Shown: one piece after another, positions 17,098 to 27,280 of the stretch
How the letters are laid out: each line of letters begins with the position of its first letter
How positions within the stretch are numbered: the first letter of the stretch is position 1
DNA from: Paenibacillus_S sp043945595
GTDB lineage: Bacteria; Bacillota; Bacilli; Paenibacillales; NBRC-103111
Reading direction: 5' to 3'
Assembly: GCF_043945595.1 (NCBI RefSeq)
Contig: NZ_JBIFNP010000001.1
Span: 6,138,001-6,202,000, forward strand
Length of the DNA stretch: 64,000 nucleotides
Program-made: the position numbers and the translations under genes
Notes under the pieces: model-generated
The model's database searches: none
Told to the model about the DNA's origin: nothing
What the model saw: the letters and a program-made list of their open reading frames with translations, nothing else

Positions 17098-18042
17098 TCA
17101 AAGCCGGTGCATGCTGCGGTATCGGGAAGGACTGACCTTCATCGTCTTGGAGAACATCCGGCTTAAATAAAAGCCGTTCTCGTAGCCGCACTGTTCGGCG
17201 ATCTGCTCCAGCGTCATATCGGTTTCGAGCAGCAGCGCCTTTGCCTTCTGAATTCTTAATGAGGTTAAATAATCCATTGGCGTCGCGCCGCAGGCCGCGT
17301 GAAATTGCCGCGTCAGCTGCACCGGGCTCAAGCCAAGCCGGGCGCTGAGCTCCTTTAAAAGAATCGGCCCGAACGCCTGCTGCCGCAGCCAACGCTCCGC
17401 TTCCTGCATCAACGGATCCTGCTCCTGCTGCTCTCTCGTCTGCCTGGCCACCTCCTGCTCCATCCCGTATAACTGCCATAAATCATGCAGGAAATGATTC
17501 CACTGTGCCCGTTTCGGCTCACCGGGACGAAGCCGGGCCAGCTGCTCCATATAGAAGTACGTGCTCGACAGCCGGTTATGGTCTAGCCAGCTTAAATGAA
17601 CGGGCATCATCTTGGAAGAAAAAACCAATTCCGATGTACTCTCCGCCACTGATAGCTCATCAGGCTGCATGTCACCGCCGGAGCCTCTCAGCCCTCGGGC
17701 AGCTCCCGCCGACTCCTTCAGCTTCACCTCTGCGGCACTGTCCCCGGCTCCGCGGCTTAGTTCCACCGCTTCCTCCATGGAGCGTTCCCAGCCGATGGTA
17801 TAAAAATGAAACGTCACCGGTTCGATAACCTCCCGCTCGAACGCCACCCCCGGCGGGCAGAGCACCGCATCGCCGAAGCCTGCCTCGCCTGAAGCCTCGC
17901 CGATCCGGTAACGAAAAGAGCCTGCCTGCACGGCAAACAGCACCCAGTCGGCGTACGTGTCCTCTTTCAGCTGAAATGCCTTTTTCCGGTACCAGAATAC
18001 GTGACTGATAACGGAGGGAATCCAGAACCTCCATGGTTCCAT
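17098..18042 (-). CDS. AraC-family transcriptional regulator
   Basis: A 314-residue protein with an N-terminal cupin-like sensing domain (about residues 1-120) and two C-terminal helix-turn-helix motifs: LLKELSARLGLSPVQLTRQF and LEQIAEQCGYENGFYLSRMF, ending with the family FSKTMKVSPSRYR signature. A low-complexity linker sits near residues 95-135. AAAGGAG precedes the ATG. It is divergent from the FAD oxidoreductase at 18285, its likely target, as in many sugar-use loci of this group. The inducer is unknown. Confidence 0.87.
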   Translation of the reverse strand: MEPWRFWIPSVISHVFWYRKKAFQLKEDTYADWVLFAVQAGSFRYRIGEASGEAGFGDAVLCPPGVAFEREVIEPVTFHFYTIGWERSMEEAVELSRGAGDSAAEVKLKESAGAARGLRGSGGDMQPDELSVAESTSELVFSSKMMPVHLSWLDHNRLSSTYFYMEQLARLRPGEPKRAQWNHFLHDLWQLYGMEQEVARQTREQQEQDPLMQEAERWLRQQAFGPILLKELSARLGLSPVQLTRQFHAACGATPMDYLTSLRIQKAKALLLETDMTLEQIAEQCGYENGFYLSRMFSKTMKVSPSRYRSMHRL

Positions 18043-18284
18043 GCTGCATCTCCTTTCCTATGGTTACAGAAAAAACCTCTATTTTCCACGGACACAGCAC
18101 ACTGCATTCGTTATCCCATGGATTCAGAATGCATCGGTGGAAGCCTGCGCAGGGCACCCGCCTTCGACAAATATATTCACGAAATTTTGTATATGTATGA
18201 TGTTAATTCAATGCATGTGAAAAGTAAAGTTCCGTATATATAATGAAATTACGGATACAAACTTTATAAATGAGGTGAATCCAC

Positions 18285-20536
18285 ATGAAAAATGAAACGG
18301 TACAAACCGATATAACCGTCATCGGCGGCGGGTTGGCCGGCCTGAATGCGGCGATTGCCGCAGCCAGACTTGGCAGAACGGTTGCCCTCGTTCAGAACCG
18401 GCCTGTGCTTGGCGGAAACTCCAGCAGTGAGGTCCGCGTCTGGGTATGCGGCGCCACCGCGCATGGCACGAACCGCTATGCCAGAGAAACCGGTATTATG
18501 GGCGAGCTGTTCGTCGACAACCAATACCGCAATCCGGAGGGCAATCCGTATTTCTGGGATTTGACCCTGCTTGAGGCCGTACGTGCGGAAAGCAACATTC
18601 AACTGTTTCTGAACACGGATGTGCATGAGGTCGAGGCGGCAGGCAATGCGGAATGACCGCAAAATCATTTCGGTCACAGGCTGGATGATGGGCTCGGAGC
18701 GGAGAATCCGTTTTGAAAGCGCTATGTTTCTGGATTGCACGGGCGACGGTCTGGTCGGCTTCCTGGCCGGGGCCAAATACCGCATCGGACGCGAGGCGCG
18801 TCATGAATATAATGAAGACTGGGCGCCCGAGGCAGCCGATGACATTACGCTCGGCAGCACCCTCCTGTTCTATACGAGGGATGCCGGCCATCCGGTCAAG
18901 TACGTCGCCCCGAGCTTTGCCAAGGACATCACTCAAACGACGATTCCAATGAAGCGCGTTATTCGCAGCGGCGATTCCGGCTGTCATTATTGGTGGATCG
19001 AATGGGGCGGCGAGCTGGACACCGTTCATGCGAATGAGCAAATCCGCGATGAGCTGTGGTCCGTCATCTACGGCATTTGGGACTATATCAAAAATTCCGG
19101 TCAGTTCCAGGCCGATAACATGACGCTGGAATGGGTCGGCGCCCTGCCCGGCAAAAGGGAGTTCCGCCGCTTCATCGGGGATTACGTGCTGAACCAGAAC
19201 GATATTATGGCCCAGCGGGCCTTCGAGGACCCGCGTCGCCTTCGGCGGCTGGTCGATCGACCTTCATCCGCCTCAAGGGATGTATTCGACCGAGAGCGGC
19301 TCGAAGCATCTGCATGCGGATGGCATCTACCATATTCCGTTCCGCTCCCTGTACTCGGTCAACGTCTCGAACCTGCTGTTTGCGGGGCGCAACATCAGCG
19401 CCTCGCACGTAGCCTTCGGCACGACGCGCGTCATGGCCACCTGCGCGGTCATCGGCGAGGCCGCGGGTACCGGCGCGGCCCTGGCGGTTCAGCACGGCGT
19501 GACGCCGCGCGACGTGTACCGCCGGCACCTGGCGCAGCTGCAGCAGACGATGCTGCGCCAGGATGCCTCCATCATCGGGCTGCGCAGCACCGATGAGCGG
19601 GATCTTGCACGCCGTGCGTCCGTCACGGCGTCGAGCGAGCTGCGGCGGCTCTCGGTCGAGCAGGCCGCCGAGCCGTTTGCGCTGGCCCAGGACGCGGGCC
19701 TGCTCGTGCCGGTGGCGCCGGGGCTGGAGCTGCTGGAGCTGCTGCTCGATGCGTCGGCGCCGGCGACGCTCGAGGTCGAGCTGTGGAGCACCGGCCGCGG
19801 AGAGAACTACGTGCCGCACCGGCTCGAGGTCAGCGGCAGTGCGGAGGTTGCGGCAGGCGAGCGGCAGTGGGTGCGCGTGCCGCTCGAGTGGAGGCCCTCT
19901 GAGCCGCAGCACGCATTCATCGTCGTGAAGGCGAACGCCAGCCTTACGCTGCACTTGTCACATGAGCCGCAGACCGGCGTGCTCTCTTTTATCAAGGGCC
20001 AGAGGCCGGTCGTCTCCAAGGATCTGGAGGATCACCAGCCCGATCAGCCGGTCGTTCAGTGGAGCATGAAGAAGCTGGTGCGCAGGCCGTTCTGCTTCCG
20101 GCTTTATCCCGAAACTTCCGCTTTCACCGCCGACAAGGCTATTGACGGCTATCTCCGGCCCTACGAGCAGCCGCACCTGTGGATATCGGAGGCGCTGAAA
20201 CCCGGTGAGACCGCAGCCCTGGAGCTGAAATGGGAGCAGGCCGAGACCTTCCGCGAGGTTCAGCTCGTCTTTAACGACGATGTGAACGAGGACTTGATTA
20301 ACCTGCACCATCACAGCACACCGTTCGCGGTTATTCCAGAGCTGGTGCGTGATTACCGGTTGGAAGCTCGGCTCGACGGAAGGTGGACAGTAATTCACGA
20401 AGAGAAATCCAACCGTAAGCGCAAGCGCGTGCATACCTTCGCGGCGTCTGTAACAGCCGATCGTCTTCGTCTGGTCGTGGAAGCGACGAACGGCAGTCCC
20501 TGCGCCGAAGTCATTGAAATCCGCGTCTATGAATGA
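18285..20536 (+). pseudogene. FAD-dependent oxidoreductase (PF12831-like), two frameshifts
   Basis: Three overlapping frames make one protein of about 750 residues. Frame 1 (18285-18656) starts DITVIGGGLAGLNAAIAAAR, the FAD motif, then VLGGNSSSEVRVWVCGA. An extra A in AA at 18652-18653 shifts it to frame 2 (GSERRIRFESAMFLDCTGDG and on). An extra C in CCC at 19230-19232 shifts it to frame 3, restoring DRVAFGGWSIDLHPPQGMYS and later VNVSNLLFAGRNISASH. The last ~250 residues look like a beta-sandwich. A clear AGGTG site precedes the ATG. These enzymes oxidise sugar or amine compounds; the AraC gene opposite supports a catabolic role. It is either a real pseudogene or an assembly error. Confidence 0.82.
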
Positions 20537-20605
20537 GCGGCTTGGCAGGTTTTCCCGCCTGAACTTTAGCTTTGCGCACAATCTCCGATGGACCGCGTAA
20601 AATAA

Positions 20606-20653
20606 AACGCCCGGGCCCCCTTCTTGTTCAAGAGCGGGGCCACGGGCGTTTTT
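20606..20653. terminator. Bidirectional terminator
   Basis: Stem AACGCCCGGGCCCC (20606-20619) / GGGGCCACGGGCGTT (20636-20650) with flanking A and T runs. It separates the convergent FAD oxidoreductase and PfkB genes. Confidence 0.85.
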
Positions 20654-20693
20654 ATGGAATTTATCTTCCTGCTAGGTAAATGGGTGAACGAAG

Positions 20694-21761
20694 CTAGGAT
20701 TCCTTAGGATGGGAGGCAAAGGGGAATCCGCCTTCTTTGAACAAGCCCTCCAGCTTGTCCAGCTCCTCGATCCCCTCCGCTTCCGTTTCTTCCGTTTCTT
20801 CGATCCCCAGCACCTCGGCCATCGTCGGCAGGGCCGGAATGGCTCCCCTGCGCGTCGTTGTAATGGCACCGACCTGATTGGCGAACGAGAACATTTCCTT
20901 CACCTTCGCGTCGTCGGAAAAAGCGGACTCAATGCCATCGGCTTCAATGCCCTGCTCTGCAAGCTGGAACAGCATGGCCCCGACAAAGCTGTCGCCCGCT
21001 CCGGTCGTATCCACCGCTTTAACCCGTACGCCCGGCACAAGCGTCATCGCATTACGCGTCACGACGCAGCACCCTTCTTCGCCCCGGGTAACGACCACAG
21101 CCTTAGCGCCAAGTTCCAGCAGTTGCTGAACGCTTTCCGCCGGGTCCAATCCGGTCAGAAAGGCCGCTTCCTCTTCGCTCACCTTCACGATGTCGGCCAG
21201 CCCGATATGCGCCAGCACCTCCTGGCGCATCGTCTCTTCATCCGGCCACAGCGCGGGGCGCAGGTTCGGATCGTAGGAGATCACTCCGCCGGAGGCTTTG
21301 ACCCGGCGGGCCGCCTCCAGCGTAGCCGTGCGGCACGGCTCGCTGATCAGCGATACCGAGCCGAAGTGATAGACGGCGGCATCGCGCAGCCAGGCGTCGT
21401 CTACTTCCGACGCTTCCAGCAGCATATCCGCGGAGGGTCCGCGGTAGAACAAGAAGTCCCGCTCCCCGTCCTCGCGCAGCGATACAAAGGCAAGGCCCGT
21501 CCTCGCCGCGTCCGTTTCGACGAGCGCCGTATCCACTCCCGCGGCTTCCAGCGTACCGCGCAAAAAGCGGCCGAACGCATCGCGCCCGATCTTCCCGATA
21601 AAACGGGAAGATCCTCCGAGCTTCGCTACCGCAGCAGCTACATTGGCCGGCGCGCCGCCCGCCGCCCGCTGAAAAGCAGGGACCTCTTCAAGTGCCTGAC
21701 CGTTCTGCTCCGGCACAAAATCAATCAATAGTTCCCCCAAGCATACAATTGTCCCCGCCAT
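20694..21761 (-). CDS. PfkB-family carbohydrate kinase (fructokinase-like)
   Basis: A 355-residue ATP-dependent sugar kinase. The N-terminus CLGELLIDFVPE, then RAAGGAPANVAAAVAKLGG, is PfkB signature 1. VDTTGAGDSFVGAMLFQL is signature 2 with the catalytic Asp of GAGD. It is most like fructokinases, but ketodeoxygluconate kinases look alike. A Glu-rich tail (GIEETEETEAEGIEELDKLE) extends past the usual end. It starts one base after the PadR stop, so it is probably co-transcribed and regulated with it. Confidence 0.9.
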   Translation of the reverse strand: MAGTIVCLGELLIDFVPEQNGQALEEVPAFQRAAGGAPANVAAAVAKLGGSSRFIGKIGRDAFGRFLRGTLEAAGVDTALVETDAARTGLAFVSLREDGERDFLFYRGPSADMLLEASEVDDAWLRDAAVYHFGSVSLISEPCRTATLEAARRVKASGGVISYDPNLRPALWPDEETMRQEVLAHIGLADIVKVSEEEAAFLTGLDPAESVQQLLELGAKAVVVTRGEEGCCVVTRNAMTLVPGVRVKAVDTTGAGDSFVGAMLFQLAEQGIEADGIESAFSDDAKVKEMFSFANQVGAITTTRRGAIPALPTMAEVLGIEETEETEAEGIEELDKLEGLFKEGGFPFASHPKES

Positions 21762-21762
21762 C

Positions 21763-22330
21763 TTACTTCTCCACGCTCCCTATGTGATTCAGATGAATTA
21801 ACTCCAGCACCCAGCGGCACCAATCCAAATCGGATTGCGCGTTTGCGACTGCCCGTTTCAATAAAATATAACTGCCGAAGCAGGGGTGTTCGATATGTCC
21901 TTCCGTAACCGCCGTCTCCGTCTCGCTGCCCAACTCTTCGATCATCCGCCGGTACTTTTCCAGTTTGCCGCGATACATCTGGATGCTGGCCCTCGAACAG
22001 CCGGCGAGCCTGATCGGACCCGATCAGCCCGATGCAGTAGGTTTTTAACAGCATCTCATCCCGCTTGACCGGTTCCCCGGTCGGCTCGGGCACCCATTCG
22101 CGCAGGGCATCCAGCCCTTCGCCGGTAATCGAGTATACTTTTTTATCAGGCTTGTCCTTCTGTGCAACAGGCACATAATGTACAAATCCTCGCTTCTCCA
22201 TCGAGGCCAGCAGGGGATAAATCTGACTATGCTTGGCCTGCCAGATCGGTTGAATTTGCTGCATTAATTCGTAGCCTGAACGCGGACCGCGCGTTAACAA
22301 GGCGAGCAAACCGTAGGAAAGAGTATTCAT
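21763..22330 (-). pseudogene. PadR-family regulator, one frameshift
   Basis: The N-terminal winged helix is intact: MNTLSYGLLALLTRGPRSGY, then LMQQIQPIWQAKHSQIYPLL. An extra G in the GGG run at 21990-21992 (CCC on the plus strand) breaks the frame after LFEG. Correcting it joins to ASIQMYRGKLEKYRRMIEEL, the C-terminal Vir-C-like dimer helices, giving about 188 residues, normal for PadR-s2 proteins. GGAGGCGTGA precedes the ATG. It lies directly upstream of the sugar kinase, and a palindrome with the PadR ATGT-N8-ACAT pattern sits upstream. Confidence 0.82.
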
Positions 22331-22403
22331 TCACGCCTCCATTCACGTCTTTTCCAGATGATTGACATATGAATTGAACCGTAGTACGATGTTCACAAGC
22401 TAT

Positions 22404-22425
22404 TATATGTAAATTTGTACATATA
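22404..22425. promoter_or_regulatory. PadR-type operator
   Basis: Perfect dyad TATATGTA / TACATATA with a 6-base centre. It contains ATGT-N8-ACAT, the known PadR recognition pattern, at 22407-22422. It lies 74 bases upstream of the PadR start, between it and the divergent DUF1904 gene, so autoregulation is likely. Confidence 0.7.
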
Positions 22426-22520
22426 AGCTAGTCCCGCAGGTTGGATTAAACCCGTTTGGCACATCCTAGAGGATGCGTCTATTCAGACCTTCTCTATTTC
22501 TTATAAGGGAGACAGACATC

Positions 22521-22859
22521 ATGCCTTATTTGCGTTTCAAAGGTTTTCCCCGAGATTTTCTGCATTCCATCGCCCCCAGGGTCGTGGAGGAATTCGCAGC
22601 GATTGTACAAATTCCGAAAGAAAAGGTGAAGATCGAGCTGCTGCTGACCGAAGCGATCACCCAGGTTCCGCTCAGCGTCGAGATTCTTATGTTTCCAAGA
22701 AAGCAGGAAATTCACGACGCCGTAGCAGCTATGCTCAACCGGATGCTGCTGGAGGCCGATTATCCGAACGCTCATCTCTTCTTCATTATACTGAGTCCGT
22801 CGCTCTACTACAAAAATGGGGAGCCTCTGACTGCAGGACAGCCTTACCCGCCGGAGTAA
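22521..22859 (+). CDS. DUF1904-like small protein
   Basis: A 112-residue soluble protein from ATG 22521, with AAGGGAG ten bases upstream. It resembles DUF1904 proteins, a tautomerase-like fold group (MPYLRFKGFPRDFLHSIAPR, later HLFFIILSPSLYYKNGEPL). No catalytic role is established. It is divergent from the PadR gene across the PadR-type operator. Confidence 0.65.
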   Translation: MPYLRFKGFPRDFLHSIAPRVVEEFAAIVQIPKEKVKIELLLTEAITQVPLSVEILMFPRKQEIHDAVAAMLNRMLLEADYPNAHLFFIILSPSLYYKNGEPLTAGQPYPPE

Positions 22860-23047
22860 CCCGGCTTTTCACAGAATGACCTGATTGTAATTGTATCTTA
22901 AAACCCGCTTCCCGCCAAATAACATTTGACCAAAAAATCTGACATCGGTCAGTTTTTGTGCGCAGCCGGCCCCTTCCGTTTGAATGCGTCATGAATTACC
23001 CGGCCGGGGGCCATCGATGCACCGGACGGATGAACGCCCGTAAGCCC

Positions 23048-23076
23048 GAGGACACCCTACAAGGTGTCCTCTTTTT
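23048..23076 (+). terminator. Intrinsic terminator overlapping the end of a minus-strand gene
   Basis: Perfect stem GAGGACACC / GGTGTCCTC with loop CTACAA, then TTTTT. It is oriented for plus-strand transcripts, but its stem also encodes the last residues (EDTL and stop) of the minus-strand gene at 23057-23257. Confidence 0.75.
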
Positions 23077-23257
23077 CGTTCCCGGCCCTAAGCTTCAGCT
23101 CGTGACGCAGCTGCTGAAGCTCTCTTTTTACCTCCGTCAGCTCTCCTGTCAGCCGGGATGTATTAATCGCATACCGGATCACGAAGACGGCGATGCCTGC
23201 AATAATAACCCACGACACCAGCAGCGTGAATATGCCTATCGGATTCCATGCACCCAT
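23057..23257 (-). CDS. Small membrane protein with coiled-coil tail
   Basis: A 66-residue protein: one hydrophobic segment (IGIFTLLVSWVIIAGIAVFV, about residues 7-26), then a charged heptad-like helix (LTGELTEVKRELQQLRHELK). AAGGAGAGA precedes the ATG. Such small single-span coiled-coil proteins are common in Bacillales, with no known role. Confidence 0.65.
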   Translation of the reverse strand: MGAWNPIGIFTLLVSWVIIAGIAVFVIRYAINTSRLTGELTEVKRELQQLRHELKLRAGNEKEDTL

Positions 23258-23324
23258 GTGTATCTCTCCTTCCTCAGCCTATTGTACTGACGCGCATTCT
23301 ATCCAGTTTGTTCCAGTTTAAAGC

Positions 23325-23533
23325 AAAAAAAAGACCCCGCTATAGGGAGGCCACTGAAAAAGTCATCGCTATGAGTACGGAACATTCCTACGATCGCTGT
23401 TGTCTCTGTATTTCTTTGATTATATGCCGCTTGCAGCGGTTGAAATCCAGGGACAAAGGCGAACATTTTCGCTTCTACAGAACGATTCCGCATACTCCGC
23501 AAGTTTTTTCATGGCTTCCTTATAGGGGGGGCC
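23325..23533 (-). terminator. Terminator of the sensor kinase gene, split by a repeat element
   Basis: Read on the minus strand without the insert, the site is GGCCCC, loop CCCTATAGC, GGGGTC, then eight T. The foldback element at 23349-23519 sits in the loop. TATAGGG occurs on both sides (23341-23347 and 23521-23527). Confidence 0.65.
23349..23519. repeat. Foldback repeat element, copy 2
   Basis: The left end is GGCCACTGAAAAA; the right end read in reverse is GGAAGCCATGAAAAAA. The interior is an imperfect palindrome. It is flanked by TATAGGG direct repeats, which suggests transposition. It encodes no transposase and is too short to do so. Confidence 0.8.
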
Positions 23534-23559
23534 GCTAACAAGCGCCGGTTCACACCGGG

Positions 23560-25754
23560 CTATTTCGGAAACTGAATCTTTACTTTAAACTGATCGCCGT
23601 CGATTTCGATCGTCAGCCGGCCGCCCTGCAGCTCGACAATATTTTTCGCGATAGCCAGACCCAGACCGGAGCCTTCGGTATGGCGCGACTGATCACCCCG
23701 CTTAAAACGCTCGAACAGCTCCTCCACCTCAAAATCGATTTCGTAAGCCGACACGTTCTGCATCCGGATTTCGATATGCTCCGGCTGCTCCGTCATGGTG
23801 ATGTATACCCTGGTATTCGGCAGCGAATACTTCACGGCATTGCTGATGAGGTTCTCGAAGACACGCCAGGTCTTCATGCCGTCCAGCCGGGCATACAAAT
23901 GCGAAGCGCTCGCATTGACCCGGAAGGTCAGCTTGGCCTCCTCGACCTTCTCGCTGCATTCAGCCAGTGCCTGATGCATGAGCGCCGCAACATCCACTTT
24001 CTCATAGTTCAGCTCGACAGCCCCGCTGGCCATTTTGGACGCTTCGAACAAGTCGTCGATCAGCACCTTCAGCCTGTCGGTTTTGCGGTCCAGCACCTCA
24101 ATATACTGATGCGCTTCCTCGGGCGACGTCCCTTCCCGCTTCAATAGATGAACATAGTTAATAATCGAAGTCAGCGGCGTCTTCAAATCGTGCGATACGT
24201 TCGTAATCAGCTCCGACTTCATCCGCTCGCTTTTCATCCGGCCCTCCAACGCCTGCTGAAAGCTGTCCCGCATATGGTTCAGATGATGGGCCAGCACCGA
24301 CAGCTGTCCGCTGCTCTTGGCCGGTATCCGGGTCTCAAAATTTCCAGCGGCCAGTTGCTCGGTCCCTTCATGATCCGATTCAGAGCAACGATAAATTGCA
24401 GCAGGAACGGAACGACCACAAGCATATAGATCACCGCGTAAAGCAGCGTCACCACAACGAATTCATTGGGCTGACCCGAATCCTCCAGCATGAGGCCAAG
24501 CAGCAGCCCCAGCACAACCGTGAGCGCCAGTAGGCACAATAGCTTGAACAGCAGGCTCTTATGCTGCCAGCTTTCACGGCCCATCCGGATCAGCGTAGAG
24601 CAGAAGCCCTGTTCCCATTCCGTACGAAGCACCTCCCGGTGCCGGGCCTGGAGCAATCGGAACGCTCCTCCCAGCTGTACCAGCACCAAGCCAAGGGCTG
24701 CCGCGCTCAGCGTCAGCTGCACGGCCTGATCTGCCCGTACCGGCATATAAAACAGACTGTCCGATAACCCGTTCAGCAGCGGAAGGAAAACGGCGAAAAA
24801 GCAAATTGCAGCGCGGATGTCCACAGGAACCTTTCGTTTCACCCAGACGCGGGCTTCCGGATACAAATCAAATCCCCCGTCGCGTCTCCTTAGGACTGCA
24901 TAAAGGCCAATACCGGCAGCCAGACAGACCGCGCCCAGGACGACCTCCTTCCACAGCCGTTCGCGAATACTGAGAAAGTAGGTGTAGTCCGCTTGAAACC
25001 GGCTGATCCCCTTCGCATCGCTTGGAATGACCAGCACCCCCTCCAGCTGGCTGCGTCCGAACGACTGGCTGACGAATTGCAGCGCGCGGAACTTCGCTGA
25101 AGCAGCCGGAAGCTCGATTTGAGCCAGCGCATTGCGGTAAGCATCCGTTTGCTGCAGTGCTTCCTCATTTGCCGGAACCGGGCTTACATTCGTATACACC
25201 TCGCCTGTTTTGGCATTCCGCACATAGTACAGAATGCTGCTCCTGCGGATATCCAGGCTGCGCTGCAGCTCTCTATATTCCTCATCCTTAACGGCCGCCA
25301 GCTTTTGCAGCGACGCTTCAAAGGACTCCTCATTCTGCTTGCGCGCTTGAGCCATACTCTTATCCCGCTCCTCCGTCCATCGGGCGAGGGCGTTCGTATC
25401 GGCCGCACGTACGGCCGCATCGATTTTATCGGCATAGCTTTGGTTTAGGCTGCTTTCCTTCTCCTTCCAGCTTTGCTCGGATTTGCTCTTCAGCTCGTTA
25501 TACCGCTGCGAACCGATCTTCTCCTGCGGCGTTTTTTCCATATAAGGCTTGTCGTCTATGTAATAGGATAAGAACAGCTTGCTGAACAGCTCGATCTCAT
25601 TGACGAAGGCGGAGCTGCGGAAATATTCGTCCCGGTTAAAATACTTTTTATGCTGAAATATATCGGCCGCCGCATAAAGCGCCACTGTCCATAGATACAG
25701 CATGATTACGGTGAGAATAAGGGCCGATCTTTTATTTCTCAATCTTATATCCAA
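23560..25754 (-). pseudogene. Membrane sensor histidine kinase, one frameshift
   Basis: The N-terminal part (from 25754) has a first membrane segment (LILTVIMLYLWTVALYAAAD), a Gln/Lys/Glu-rich extracytoplasmic region of about 230 residues, and then a multi-span membrane region. One base missing in the GGG run at 24364-24366 breaks the frame. Restoring it gives KGTEQLAAGNFETRI (HAMP-like), the H-box VSHDLKTPLTSI with the phospho-accepting His, the N-box ENLISNAVKYSLP, and the G-boxes GSGLGLAIAKN. The joined protein is about 731 residues. The start overlaps the response regulator by 23 bases, so the two are translationally coupled. The signal is unknown. Confidence 0.85.
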
Positions 25755-26424
25755 TCCCCCACACCACCTTCAAATATTTCGGCTCCTTCGGATTAATTTC
25801 GATCTTCTCGCGGATACGCCGTACATGGACGGCAACCGTGTTCTCGGAGTTGAAAGCCGTATCGCCCCATACCTTCTCATAAATCTCATCGATCGAGAAC
25901 ACTCTTCCCTTATGCTCCATCAGCAGCTCCAAAATTTTGTACTCTGTGGGCGTCGCCTTGACCGGCTCTCCATCCACCGTTACGGTCTTCGCCTTTTTGT
26001 CGAGCACAAGCCCGCGCACCCGAATCTCTTCCTTATTCGCCGCATAATGACCCAGATTCGTGTAACGCCGCAGCTGCGATTTCACTCTCGCAATCAGCTC
26101 CAGCGGATTGAACGGCTTGGTCATATAATCGTCGGCGCCAACATTCAGACCGAGGATTTTGTCGGTGTCTTCCGTCTTCGCAGACAGCATCAGAATCGGG
26201 ATGTTGTTGCTTTCCCTAAGCTTGAACGTCGTTTGAATCCCGTCGAGCTGCGGCATCATGACATCCAGGATCATCAGATGCACGTCCTTCTCCTCTACCG
26301 TCTTCAAAGCCTCCACACCGTTTTCCGCCTTCAAGACGGAAATCTCTTCACTCTTCAAATAAATTTCGATAGCCTCCCGGATATCGGGATCGTCATCAAC
26401 AACGAGTATATTGTACTTGGACAA
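25732..26424 (-). CDS. OmpR-family response regulator
   Basis: A 230-residue regulator. The receiver domain (residues 1-120) has the acidic pair DDD near residue 10, the phospho-acceptor Asp in LMILDVMMP, and KPF with the conserved Lys. The winged-helix DNA-binding domain is residues 130-230 (TPTEYKILELLMEHKGRVFS, then NTVAVHVRRIREKIE). It resembles VanR/WalR-type regulators. The start is TTG at 26424 with GGGGAG eight bases upstream. It pairs with the frameshifted kinase downstream. Confidence 0.92.
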   Translation of the reverse strand: MSKYNILVVDDDPDIREAIEIYLKSEEISVLKAENGVEALKTVEEKDVHLMILDVMMPQLDGIQTTFKLRESNNIPILMLSAKTEDTDKILGLNVGADDYMTKPFNPLELIARVKSQLRRYTNLGHYAANKEEIRVRGLVLDKKAKTVTVDGEPVKATPTEYKILELLMEHKGRVFSIDEIYEKVWGDTAFNSENTVAVHVRRIREKIEINPKEPKYLKVVWGIGYKIEK

Positions 26425-26790
26425 GCCTTTGCTCCCCTCTGGGTATACCTGACTGCAGCCAGCCCCCTTTTTTCTCTGTTTTCGCTGCAGCCCCCTTATT
26501 GTACCAGCCTTTTTTTACAAACAAGCTTTATAAATCCTTACAAATTTCTTAAGAAAAGAAACTGCCCGGCTTTGTAGACGTTTCCCGGAGACCGGATGTT
26601 GCTCTCTGCCGCCGCCCGCTATGCATGCCCCGAAATATTTCATGTCGTTAAAAGCACACTTCGTCCACAATGAGCACCTGCGCCACTTTTCCTAAATCAA
26701 GCGCAAAAACCCCCTTCACCCCGGCAAAACGGAGAAAAGGAGGTTTGGTTTACATGTTTACGGCCAACAAGCCGCGCTATAACGAGGCAC
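26425..26790. other. Intergenic region upstream of the response regulator
   Basis: It contains the likely promoter of the two-component operon in the AT-rich part (26505-26560). A strong AAAAGGAGG at 26736 precedes a 31-codon plus-strand frame (ATG 26754 to TGA 26849) that runs into cheY on the other strand. No other feature was seen. Confidence 0.4.
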
Positions 26791-27153
26791 TTAAACGCCC
26801 AAAACCTTGTTTACGGACTCGACCACCCGGTCCTTCTGAAACGGCTTGACCACAAAGTCCTTGGCACCCGCCGAAATGGCATCGATGACCATGGCTTTCT
26901 GCCCCATGGCGGAGCACATAATAATTTTAGCCGCGGGATCGTGCTTTCTAATCTCTTTCACCGCGCCTACACCGTCCAGCTCGGGCATTGTAATATCCAT
27001 TGTGACGATATCCGGCTTGGCCGATATGTACGCTTGAATAGCCTCCCGTCCGTTCGACGCCTCAGCCACCACTTCATGTCCTTCTTCAACCAGCATCGCC
27101 TTCAGCATCGTCCGCATAAAAGCCGCGTCGTCCACCACCATAATTCTTGCCAT
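26791..27153 (-). CDS. cheY: CheY-like chemotaxis response regulator
   Basis: A 120-residue single-domain receiver very close to Bacillus CheY: ARIMVVDDAAFMRTMLKAML, the phospho-acceptor Asp in IVTMDITMPELDG, and IIMCSAMGQKAMVIDAISAG with the conserved Ser/Lys switch residues. It controls flagellar rotation by binding the motor switch. ATG 27153 is chosen for GGGGGAG nine bases upstream; a longer frame to 27198 is unsupported. It lies apart from any flagellar operon in this window, so it may be a second copy. Confidence 0.85.
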   Translation of the reverse strand: MARIMVVDDAAFMRTMLKAMLVEEGHEVVAEASNGREAIQAYISAKPDIVTMDITMPELDGVGAVKEIRKHDPAAKIIMCSAMGQKAMVIDAISAGAKDFVVKPFQKDRVVESVNKVLGV

Positions 27154-27280
27154 CCCGTTCTCCCCCAATACGACCTTGCATCTTCTGCATAGGCCCATTA
27201 TCGCAAACCGGCTTCAGAAAAATACAAGGTAAACGCTAATCGCGGATTAAGATTTCTGACACTTCCCTAACAATCTCGAC

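Noticed and set aside
16853..17479. 208-residue minus-strand frame
   Set aside because: Overlaps the AraC gene in another frame; codon pattern and lack of motif show it is a shadow.
22939..22957. CTGAC-ATCG-GTCAG followed by T5
   Set aside because: Short stem; may be a weak terminator or a TetR-type half-palindrome, not enough to call.
26754..26849. 31-codon frame with AAAGGAGG before its ATG
   Set aside because: Half of it is antisense to cheY and the product is Pro/Arg-rich without hydrophobic or domain pattern, so the ribosome site may be chance.
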